Origin: Chitinophagaceae bacterium | GTDB taxonomy: Bacteria; Bacteroidota; Bacteroidia; Chitinophagales; Chitinophagaceae | Assembly (NCBI GenBank): GCA_020847395.1 | Contig: JADLCD010000167.1 | Location: 1-64,000, forward strand | Reading direction: 5' to 3' | Length of the DNA: 64,000 nt | Part shown: positions 36,839-44,126 of the stretch, in pieces | Layout: each line of letters begins with the position of its first letter | Position numbering within the stretch: position 1 is the first letter of the stretch | The notes under the pieces: generated by a model | The model's input: only the letters and a program-made list of their open reading frames with translations | What the model was told of the DNA's origin: nothing | Databases searched by the model: none | Translations under genes and position numbers: made by a program

Positions 36839-36881
36839 TTGCATTGCCTGTGTATTTATTTAACCATTCAATTCTATTTGC

Positions 36882-38330
36882 ATGATATATAAAAGCATTA
36901 CTTACGGTATTGTATTATTATTTTCCGTTACCGTAGCATCCGCTCAATCAAAGCCTGCATGGAGCAATGTCTTCAAAAGCATTAATGAAGAAGTTGAAAA
37001 GAGCTCCGCTGCGTACAGCAATCTGAAAGAAGCTACCGGCAGTATAGGACATCGGCTTACCGGTTCAGAGAATGGCGCAAAAGCCGAGCAATTTGCGTAT
37101 GACCTTTTAAAATCTTACAACTTTGATGTAAGGTTTCAACCTTTTGAAGCGGAAAGCTGGAGTCGCGGAACAATATCCGTAACAATTAATGATAAAGCAT
37201 ATAAAGCAGTTGCGTTAGCCCATTCACCTGTTAAAGCAGATGTTACCGCACCAGTAGTTGACGGCGGTAATGGATTGGAAGAGGATTATAAAAAAGATTC
37301 CGCTGCGGTAAAAGGTAAAATCGTTTTAGTACCTATCGGCTTATTGCCCGGCTCAGCGCAGGGTTTACATAACCTGCACAGGTCAGAAAAAACAGCACTG
37401 GCTACTAAATATGCCGCTGCAGGTGTTATATTTTTTAATGTTGCTCCCGGAGGAATTTTATTAACAGGCACTGCATCTGTTACAGGTAGTCTTATACCTA
37501 TACCTGCTGTTTGCATCAGTAATGAAGATGGAATGCAATTAAAGGAGGAACTGAAACAGAAAGCAATTTCCGCGTCTGTTAAGATGAGCAATTTTTCAGG
37601 CACTGTTAAATCAAGAAATATAATTGCTATGCTCAAAGGCAAATCTTTGCCGAATGAAAAAATTGTTATCGGCGGTCATCTTGATAGCTGGGATCTTGCT
37701 ACCGGCGCTATCGATAATGGTATCGGTTCGTTTTCAGTTATAGATATTGCCCGCACTTTTGCTGCCTTAAAATTACAGCCTGCCCGCACTATTGAATTTG
37801 TTTTATTTATGGGTGAAGAAGAAGGATTGCTTGGCTCAAAGGCTTATATAGCGCAGGCAATTAAAGAAGGCTCTTATAAAAAAATCCGCTATATGCTTAA
37901 CCTCGATATGTCGAACGACCCCAGGGGATATAATGCCACATCTGAGGAGGATAAAGCTTTATTTCAATCCATCGGTCAAATAGCCCAGGCAATAGATACA
38001 TCATTTAAAAATACATTTTCATCCGGTTTTGATTTGCATAGCGACCATCAGCCATTTATGCTCCGCGGCATACCTACCGCAGGCGTAAACGGCCATTTAA
38101 GCAGAGAAGTGCTGCGCTGCTATCATGCAGATTGCGATTCTTTTGATTTAGTTAATGAAACAGAATTGAAAAATACTGTTCGCTTCAGCACTATGCTTTT
38201 ATACGGACTGGCAGATGCATCTGCATTACAGGCAAAACTTATTCCTGATAATATTCTTAAAGAAAAACTTATTGAGAATAACCTTAAAGAACCACTTCAG
38301 ATTGCAGGTGAATGGCGTTGGGGTAATTAA
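36882..38330 (+). CDS. secreted M28-family metallopeptidase (carboxypeptidase Q-like)
   Basis: Signal peptide (about 1-21), PA domain at about 115-235 inserted before the catalytic zinc domain. The co-catalytic dizinc site is visible as His266 and Asp268 (GGHLDSW), Asp278 (GAIDNG), Glu312/Glu313 (GEEEGLLGS), Asp in LNLDMSNDP, and the last His in HSDHQPF. It is a periplasmic amino- or dipeptidase by family. The length of 482 aa is complete. It has its own upstream gap of 43 bp after the receptor-like gene, so cotranscription is possible. Confidence 0.92.
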   Translation: MIYKSITYGIVLLFSVTVASAQSKPAWSNVFKSINEEVEKSSAAYSNLKEATGSIGHRLTGSENGAKAEQFAYDLLKSYNFDVRFQPFEAESWSRGTISVTINDKAYKAVALAHSPVKADVTAPVVDGGNGLEEDYKKDSAAVKGKIVLVPIGLLPGSAQGLHNLHRSEKTALATKYAAAGVIFFNVAPGGILLTGTASVTGSLIPIPAVCISNEDGMQLKEELKQKAISASVKMSNFSGTVKSRNIIAMLKGKSLPNEKIVIGGHLDSWDLATGAIDNGIGSFSVIDIARTFAALKLQPARTIEFVLFMGEEEGLLGSKAYIAQAIKEGSYKKIRYMLNLDMSNDPRGYNATSEEDKALFQSIGQIAQAIDTSFKNTFSSGFDLHSDHQPFMLRGIPTAGVNGHLSREVLRCYHADCDSFDLVNETELKNTVRFSTMLLYGLADASALQAKLIPDNILKEKLIENNLKEPLQIAGEWRWGN

Positions 38331-38364
38331 GCAAAGTTGTAAAATATTTATTTTGGTTATAATA

Positions 38365-38398
38365 AAAGCCGGGCTAATTTGTATTAAAGCCCGGCTTT
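38365..38398. terminator. bidirectional terminator
   Basis: Stem AAAGCCGGGCT/AGCCCGGCTTT with a 12-base loop, between the convergent peptidase and carbonic anhydrase genes. Confidence 0.8.
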
Positions 38399-38403
38399 GG
38401 GGT

Positions 38404-39042
38404 TTATTCCGCGAAGTCGTACTTATATAAAGGATCAACGTATGACCCGGCTTTTATTTCAATAATTGGATTTATTATACCATCCTTAAGCCCATAAGCC
38501 CAACCATGAATATCCGGTCCCTGCCGGTCTTTCCAGGCATTCTGAATAATGGAAGTTTTACATAATTTTTCAACCTGCTCTTTCACATTCAGTTCAACAA
38601 GCTTATCGGCTCTTCTGTCAAGGTCTGTAATTGCATCAAGTGCTTCTCTGTTGTTTCTATATACATCTTTAATAACGCGTAGCCACATATTTAAAACCTG
38701 GTTAAAATCACCATTGCTCATAGCGGCCTTTACTCCCCCGCAGCCATAATGTCCACAAACAATTACATGCTTCACCTTTAAGTGCACTACTGCATACTCC
38801 AAAACGCTTAGTAGGTTTACATCTGTATGTACTACAAGGTTGGCAATGTTTCTATGTACAAAAATTTCACCCGGCTCGGTGCCGGTAATTTCATTGGCGG
38901 GCACCCTGCTGTCACTACAGCCAATCCATAAAAATTCAGGCGTTTGTACTTTTGCAAGCGATTTAAAATATCGTGGATTGATTAAAAGCTTATTTGCAGC
39001 CCATTCTTTATTTGCATTTAATAATTGTTCGTATGATTTCAT
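38404..39042 (-). CDS. can: beta-class carbonic anhydrase
   Basis: Zinc enzyme interconverting CO2 and bicarbonate. Zinc ligands Cys42, Asp44 (IGCSDSRVP), His98 and Cys101 (CGHYGCGG) are all present, with Arg46 of the Asp-Arg dyad. The length of 212 aa matches the E. coli Can type. There is no signal peptide, so it is cytosolic, supplying bicarbonate for carboxylations. It is monocistronic. Confidence 0.95.
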   Translation of the reverse strand: MKSYEQLLNANKEWAANKLLINPRYFKSLAKVQTPEFLWIGCSDSRVPANEITGTEPGEIFVHRNIANLVVHTDVNLLSVLEYAVVHLKVKHVIVCGHYGCGGVKAAMSNGDFNQVLNMWLRVIKDVYRNNREALDAITDLDRRADKLVELNVKEQVEKLCKTSIIQNAWKDRQGPDIHGWAYGLKDGIINPIIEIKAGSYVDPLYKYDFAE

Positions 39043-39230
39043 GATAATTTTTTTAAGTAAAGTGAATGAATATTTATAGCCGAATACAGCAAGGCCATCG
39101 CCTTACAGTGTTATTCTGCTAACGGCAATAATCAAATTATTAAGCCTGTGCAGATTGATAACAATAATCAACCCTTAGGGTTAATTTAAAATGTAATACA
39201 GAAAATATTTGTTGTTAAATAGAAGGGAGA

Positions 39231-39605
39231 CTATGCTTCCGGAGGGGGTGAGAGTAATTCGCCGTAATACTCAACATATATTAAATAGCCAAAATGGTTT
39301 TCATGAACAAGTTCTGGCTGGCTTAAAACAGGCATGTTAAAATGCTCATGTAAATACTCAGAAAGAGCGTTTGCACTGCTGCCACCTCTTTCTTCATTAA
39401 GCCCCGAAAATGGATTAGAGCAATCCTCAACTGGCTGGTCAATATCCGGAGATGTCATTGCAATGCTAGCGACTTTTAATTTCTTCTGAGCATCAATAAT
39501 AAAAGGAGTACTGATGGTAAGCCATAAAAGGGTTATCATTAAAAAAATGCTTACCCCGCATTGTGTTTTATTATATATGGTCTTTTTACAATTCATCAGG
39601 AGCAA
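39231..39605 (-). CDS. hypothetical membrane-anchored protein, 124 aa
   Basis: One hydrophobic segment at about 18-38 (VSIFLMITLLWLTISTPFII), followed by about 85 polar residues including an acidic tail ending in PPPEA. The N-terminus could be the second Met (MNCKKTIYNKTQ). No domain is recognised. Related short proteins are seen in Bacteroidota with no known role. The 39043-39230 gap before it shows nothing. Confidence 0.65.
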   Translation of the reverse strand: MLLMNCKKTIYNKTQCGVSIFLMITLLWLTISTPFIIDAQKKLKVASIAMTSPDIDQPVEDCSNPFSGLNEERGGSSANALSEYLHEHFNMPVLSQPELVHENHFGYLIYVEYYGELLSPPPEA

Positions 39606-39758
39606 TAAAGATACAAATTCAACCTTTCAAACAACAATATTTGTATCAATGTTAACGATTTTAGTTAAAGCTGTTCGTATATTTATCGGGGCACAAAATT
39701 TACTTTCCATAATTAATTATCATAAACTGTAACCGAATGAAAAATCATCTTTTTCTTG

Positions 39759-39766
39759 TAGGTTTG
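39759..39766 (+). promoter_or_regulatory. -7 box of the lspA promoter
   Basis: TAGGTTTG matches TAnnTTTG exactly and lies 14 bases before GTG 39781, supporting that start codon. Confidence 0.5.
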
Positions 39767-39780
39767 CGCAAAACTTTTCA

Positions 39781-40458
39781 GTGAAATTCAGATCGGTAAT
39801 ACTTTTAACCTTAGCTATTTTAATACTTGACCAGGGACTAAAATTTTGGGTAAAAACCAACTTTTATCTTGGAGAAGAAATAAAAATTGCAGGCTCCTGG
39901 TTCAGGTTGCATTTTATAGAAAATGAAGGGATGGCCTATGGCTGGAAATTAGGGGGCGAATGGGGTAAGATAGTTTTAACCATGTTCAGGTTGGTAGCGG
40001 TAGTATTCGGTACATTTTACCTCAGGTATATCATTCGTGAAAAATATCACAGAGGCTTTATCATTTGCGCTACACTGATATATGCAGGCGCTATAGGCAA
40101 TTTAATTGACAGCATGTTTTATGGGTTAATATTTGAAAACAGTGGTGATGTGTTTAACCCTTATGTATCGGCAATATTTCCCAAAGAAGGTTATGCGGGA
40201 TTTTTACATGGGCGCGTGGTAGATATGTTGTATTTCCCGATTATCAGGGACGCAAAGTTTCCGGAATGGTTTCCTGTATGGGGGGGAGAAGATTTTGAAT
40301 TTTTCAGACCGGTATTTAATATTGCAGACGCATCAATATCTTTCGGTGTAATAATCATACTGCTCTTTCAGAAAAAGTTTTTTGACAAGCACAAAAAAGA
40401 GCCTGCACCAACTATTGAAACCAATAGTACTGTGAATGATGAGGTTCAGGTGCTTTAG
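39781..40458 (+). CDS. lspA: lipoprotein signal peptidase (signal peptidase II)
   Basis: Aspartyl protease of the inner membrane that removes lipoprotein signal peptides. Four membrane helices; the two catalytic Asp are in GNLIDSMFYG and FNIADASIS. The 225-aa length exceeds that of E. coli LspA (164 aa), because of the Bacteroidota-type insertion at about 120-165 and a charged tail. The start is GTG. Several predicted lipoproteins in this window would be its substrates. Confidence 0.95.
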   Translation: MKFRSVILLTLAILILDQGLKFWVKTNFYLGEEIKIAGSWFRLHFIENEGMAYGWKLGGEWGKIVLTMFRLVAVVFGTFYLRYIIREKYHRGFIICATLIYAGAIGNLIDSMFYGLIFENSGDVFNPYVSAIFPKEGYAGFLHGRVVDMLYFPIIRDAKFPEWFPVWGGEDFEFFRPVFNIADASISFGVIIILLFQKKFFDKHKKEPAPTIETNSTVNDEVQVL

Positions 40459-40548
40459 TAATACTTACAATAGTAATGAGATAACCGGCAGGAATATCGT
40501 TTTTAGCAAAAAGCTTAGGGGTAAGAAGTTATCTCTACTTTTGAGTCC

Positions 40549-40700
40549 TGAGAGATTGCTTCTTCCGCCGAATCTTCGTTTCAATTCAAATGCTGATGCG
40601 GGCGGGATCGCAATGCCGGGAGTATGTTGGTTTTAATATCAGCACTAAAGAAAAGTATTGAATGATCTTTAAAAGCGAAATCCCTGAGATAATCGGGAAG
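40549..40700. repeat. dispersed intergenic repeat, copy S1
   Basis: It fills much of the 338-base gap between lspA and the lipoprotein gene. GAGAGATTGCTTCTTCCGCC, TCAATTCAAATG and TGTTGGTTTTAATATCAGCA recur in the 48.8-49.5 kb gap in the same order (49004, 49036 and 49355). The GAGATTGCTTC...GCAATG ends resemble a MITE-like repeat common in several phyla. No gene is present. Confidence 0.7.
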
Positions 40701-40796
40701 AGACAGGGGATAAACGTGAGCGTATTTGACTAACACAACGCTTCGCTTAATTGAATTTTCTTGAATATCTTGCAGCCTCAAATCGCATATCAGCGC

Positions 40797-41552
40797 ATGA
40801 TGCATCAGCATATCTATAAACTATTATTAGGGAGTATTGTATTCTTATTTTTTTCCTGTGGAGAAAAGAAAAATACTTTTAAAATAAACCTGTCCGTACA
40901 AAACAGCCCGGCTGCACAAATGATTTCTTTAATAGGAAAAGATTATGGACAATCACCACTGTTATTAGACACGGCTACGATTGCCGCAGGTAATAGTACG
41001 CATTCATTTGAAACAGTTGTTTCTTCCCCTGGTATATACAGCCTCACATTCGGAAATGACGGGCGCTATATTTTATTGAGCAATGACGAATCCGTGATTA
41101 ACCTTTCCGTGGATTGGAATAAATTCTCAGACTACAATATTTCCTCGCCGGCATCAGCTTCTTTAAAAAAATTGCTGATTAACTTTAATGGCTACCTGCA
41201 TGATATTGATTTGATAAGAAAGGATACTACCCAAAATCATTCTGACAGTATACTCAATGTAAAGAAGGCGCAGATAGAGCAAAAAACCAGCGAGGCAAAA
41301 CAATACCTTACTCAATTTACTGACAGTACTAAAAATCCGGCATTGGCTATATACGCGTTAGGTATTTTGCAACAGCAGCAGAATGATTCTGTTACTATGA
41401 AGCCATTGATAAACCGCCTCGCTGCACGTTTTCCTGCTGATGAAGCTGTAATTAAATTGAACACAGACTATCAGGCCTGGCTAAAAAAACAACGCGAAAT
41501 ACCTGTAAGTAAACCTGACAGCTTGTTAAGTTTACCTGATTCTGCGAAATAG
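40797..41552 (+). CDS. lipoprotein with DUF4369-like N-terminal domain
   Basis: Lipobox FFSC at Cys21 counted from ATG 40797; a longer TTG-initiated frame exists but would precede the signal peptide. The mature N-terminal half (about 25-115) resembles the DUF4369 beta-domain that precedes thioredoxin domains in Bacteroidota. Here the C-terminal half is helical and lacks any CxxC. It is probably anchored at the periplasmic face. The function is unknown. Confidence 0.78.
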   Translation: MMHQHIYKLLLGSIVFLFFSCGEKKNTFKINLSVQNSPAAQMISLIGKDYGQSPLLLDTATIAAGNSTHSFETVVSSPGIYSLTFGNDGRYILLSNDESVINLSVDWNKFSDYNISSPASASLKKLLINFNGYLHDIDLIRKDTTQNHSDSILNVKKAQIEQKTSEAKQYLTQFTDSTKNPALAIYALGILQQQQNDSVTMKPLINRLAARFPADEAVIKLNTDYQAWLKKQREIPVSKPDSLLSLPDSAK

Positions 41553-41588
41553 ATAAAACCCGCGATTTCGCAACTAAATTTAAATTGA

Positions 41589-42458
41589 TTATTTTACCGC
41601 TTTCACAGTGTAACCCTTTGTTCTCAACAGGTTAATTACGCCTTTATCTCCCGCAAGATGCCCTGCTCCAACCGCAACGAATAATCTTGATTCTTTCATG
41701 GCGTTTTCTATCACCGGTATCCATTTCTGGTTACGGTTAAACAGTAAAACATCTTCAGAGCCGGCTATATCCGGTGAAGAAATGGTTTGATTATAAAGCG
41801 ATGTAAGGTCTTGCGCTTTATACAAGTCAATCATTTTCGAAAATTCTTCTTTCTGTTCATAAAATTCATTGGCATACCGTATCAGCATCTGCGCCTGCAC
41901 ACTATCCGGCATGTCATCAAAAATTTTCATTTGCTCCTCAACAGTTTCCAATCCAAGTATTTCTTTGCTTTGCTCTTTTGCCATTTTTACAAAACTCATT
42001 TCGTAAGATTCCTGTTCAGGACAATTCAATGTTTTTAAGCTGATGATACTGAATAGTACAAATGGTTTCATAGTATTAAACATGGTCAGGGGCATGCCTA
42101 TACTATCCCTGAAAAAAACATTCAGTTTTTCATAATCTTCTTTATTAAAAAAATCACTTAGCTTTTTTCCCTGCAACATCGAAAGTTGCAGCATTTTCAT
42201 ATTCATGGATGGGTCATCCATATCTATTTCAAGATAAAGTTTATCCGTAGCGGCAAAACTCTTTTTCAATGCTTCACTCATTAAAAAATCTTTCTTGCAT
42301 ATCATATGTACTGTGCCGTAGAGGTACGATGGTTTAGCCAATCCATTTCCGCTAATCTCCCATAACAACGCATTATCTGCGCTGCCTTGCGCATTACCAG
42401 TAGAAGGATAACATTGATACATTAATAACGCTGATAATAAAAAATAAAAGTGTTTCAT
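41589..42458 (-). CDS. TraB/GumN-family protein
   Basis: Signal peptide (about 1-23), then the TraB/GumN domain with the leading LYGTVHMICKKDF motif and the trailing VAVGAGHLAGDKGVINLLRTKGYTV, the two conserved blocks of the family. The 289-aa length is typical. Members are thought to be metalloprotease-like. It is the last of three leftward genes after an ECF sigma factor and a membrane protein (gaps of 9 and 15 bp). Confidence 0.88.
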   Translation of the reverse strand: MKHFYFLLSALLMYQCYPSTGNAQGSADNALLWEISGNGLAKPSYLYGTVHMICKKDFLMSEALKKSFAATDKLYLEIDMDDPSMNMKMLQLSMLQGKKLSDFFNKEDYEKLNVFFRDSIGMPLTMFNTMKPFVLFSIISLKTLNCPEQESYEMSFVKMAKEQSKEILGLETVEEQMKIFDDMPDSVQAQMLIRYANEFYEQKEEFSKMIDLYKAQDLTSLYNQTISSPDIAGSEDVLLFNRNQKWIPVIENAMKESRLFVAVGAGHLAGDKGVINLLRTKGYTVKAVK

Positions 42459-42467
42459 ATTGGTTTT

Positions 42468-43097
42468 TTAAATCTCTTCATTCATTTCATTCAGCAGGGC
42501 TTTTAACCGTGCAATATGCTTTCCATATAATTTGTAAATATACCAGCGATAAAGATAGTAAAGAACAATTGTGAAAAAAATTGAGAATACTATATAGCCT
42601 AACGTAAAATTCATATTACCCATTGAAGATTGAATTGCGGGAAGTATGACAATATGTTTGTAGAAAAGCAGTACATAAAAGAAAGTCATCACAACCGGCA
42701 CCAGCAATGTGCCTGCAACAAGGTATAAACGAATATATTTTTCCAGCACAGATAGCTGCACCTCAAGGTTTGCTTTTACCTTAAGAGCAGTTACCTGCAT
42801 TTCTTTCAACAGCTTATTTTTTTTATAATAATACCATAAAAAACCTGCGGCTAAAAGAATATACATCCAGCTTACTTCCTTAAAGTTTCCGCCAAAAGCG
42901 GTAAAGTAAAAAACGGCAATAGCCGATACACACAGCAGCACTATAACCACTTCAACAAAAAGATTTCTTTTTATTGCCGTAATTATTTTTTGTTGAGACG
43001 TAGCTGATTGCTGCACAATATCTTTGCTGATATGTACATACGAATCCTGCTTACCTTGCGCTTCGTTCCATATTTCTTTAAAAAGTTCTAATTCCAT
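42468..43097 (-). CDS. membrane protein in sigma-factor operon, possible anti-sigma factor
   Basis: An N-terminal cytoplasmic region of about 45 residues (ELFKEIWNEAQGKQDSYVHISKDI) is followed by four membrane helices in two pairs (about 48-88 and 125-190) with a charged loop between. Its place directly after an ECF sigma gene suggests an anti-sigma role, but no zinc-binding ZAS motif or FecR-like domain is visible. It may instead sense or modify the membrane. The annotation rests on context. Confidence 0.7.
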   Translation of the reverse strand: MELELFKEIWNEAQGKQDSYVHISKDIVQQSATSQQKIITAIKRNLFVEVVIVLLCVSAIAVFYFTAFGGNFKEVSWMYILLAAGFLWYYYKKNKLLKEMQVTALKVKANLEVQLSVLEKYIRLYLVAGTLLVPVVMTFFYVLLFYKHIVILPAIQSSMGNMNFTLGYIVFSIFFTIVLYYLYRWYIYKLYGKHIARLKALLNEMNEEI

Positions 43098-43112
43098 CAG
43101 GCCGGTTTTATA

Positions 43113-43610
43113 TCATTCTTGCGAAACTTGTTTTCTTAATTTTTCTTTAATACGATTCATTTTCACACGGAGATTACCTTGAGTCATTCCAAGAATATCT
43201 TCCATTTCTTCATAAGATTTATCTTCAATATACAACATCACCAAAGCCTTTTCTACATCGGTAAGTAGGGCAATGGCGCTATACATTAAGTTTAAACGCT
43301 CGGTTTTAATTGCATCATCATTTTCATTACCAATAGATAATTCAGCATCTATTGCTACAGTAAAAACCTGGCGTTGTTGTTTGCGGTAACCCGCAATGGC
43401 GGTATTCAACGCAATCCTGTATATCCATGTACTTATTTTAGCTTCCTGCCTAAAGCCCGGGTATGCTTTCCAGAGTTGCGCTATCATATCCTGTAATAAG
43501 TCCTGCCTGTCTTCGTCGGAATTGCCATACATACGACAAACCTTATGTAGTATACCGCTGTTCTGCCGAAGTATATCAAGAAATTGCTGTTGTTGCGTAT
43601 CAGTTGCCAA
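43113..43610 (-). CDS. ECF RNA polymerase sigma factor
   Basis: Small sigma factor of 165 aa with region 2 (about 20-85: DRQDLLQDMIAQLWKAYPGFR, ISTWIYRIALNTAIAGYRK) and region 4 (about 105-160: LTDVEKALVMLYIEDKSYEEMEDILGMTQGNLRVKMNRIKEKLR). It heads a three-gene leftward operon with the membrane protein and TraB/GumN gene, which it may autoregulate. Confidence 0.9.
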   Translation of the reverse strand: MATDTQQQQFLDILRQNSGILHKVCRMYGNSDEDRQDLLQDMIAQLWKAYPGFRQEAKISTWIYRIALNTAIAGYRKQQRQVFTVAIDAELSIGNENDDAIKTERLNLMYSAIALLTDVEKALVMLYIEDKSYEEMEDILGMTQGNLRVKMNRIKEKLRKQVSQE

Positions 43611-43697
43611 ATGCCTGTTAAGCTAATGATATATAAGTAGCTCCAAAAATAAAAATGTTACATTTATAAAGCTAATTCAACAGCTATCATAAATACG

Positions 43698-44126
43698 ATG
43701 CGAAAGATATACAGGATGTTAATTTTAATTATAGTAGGTTTTGCCTTTTCTATAAGTACCGATGCTCAAAACAAGGAGCCGATATTAACCAGGAAGTATA
43801 TTCCAATATCATTAAAAGATACGCTCGCAAACGCAGGTATTAGCTATTCATCCAAACCATTTCTTTCAAATGCATTTATACGCAATACCTCTTTCCAAAA
43901 CAATAGGCTTCCGGCAAATTACTATTCTGCAGGACTTGGTTTCTTTTGCAAAAAAGAATTAGCTGTAGAAAAGGCTACAAAAGTTCCTTTACGGTTCAGG
44001 TTAGGGTCACTTAACTATTGCAATCAACTGGAAGGAAAAGAAAATGGCAGAACTGGTACCTACTCATCATCTCCGCGCCTGTTATTTCTGTGCAATAAAG
44101 AAAAATCAGCTTTACCAAATTTGTAG
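43698..44126 (+). CDS. secreted hypothetical protein, 142 aa
   Basis: Signal peptide (about 1-23, ending STDAQ). The core block GLGFFCKKELAVEKATKVPLRFRLGSLNYCNQLEGK has a Cys pair and looks like a conserved Chitinophagaceae motif seen in secreted proteins of unknown role. The last 22 residues run 67 bp into the antisense 3' end of the receptor gene and may be an extension past an older stop. The function is unknown. Confidence 0.65.
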   Translation: MRKIYRMLILIIVGFAFSISTDAQNKEPILTRKYIPISLKDTLANAGISYSSKPFLSNAFIRNTSFQNNRLPANYYSAGLGFFCKKELAVEKATKVPLRFRLGSLNYCNQLEGKENGRTGTYSSSPRLLFLCNKEKSALPNL

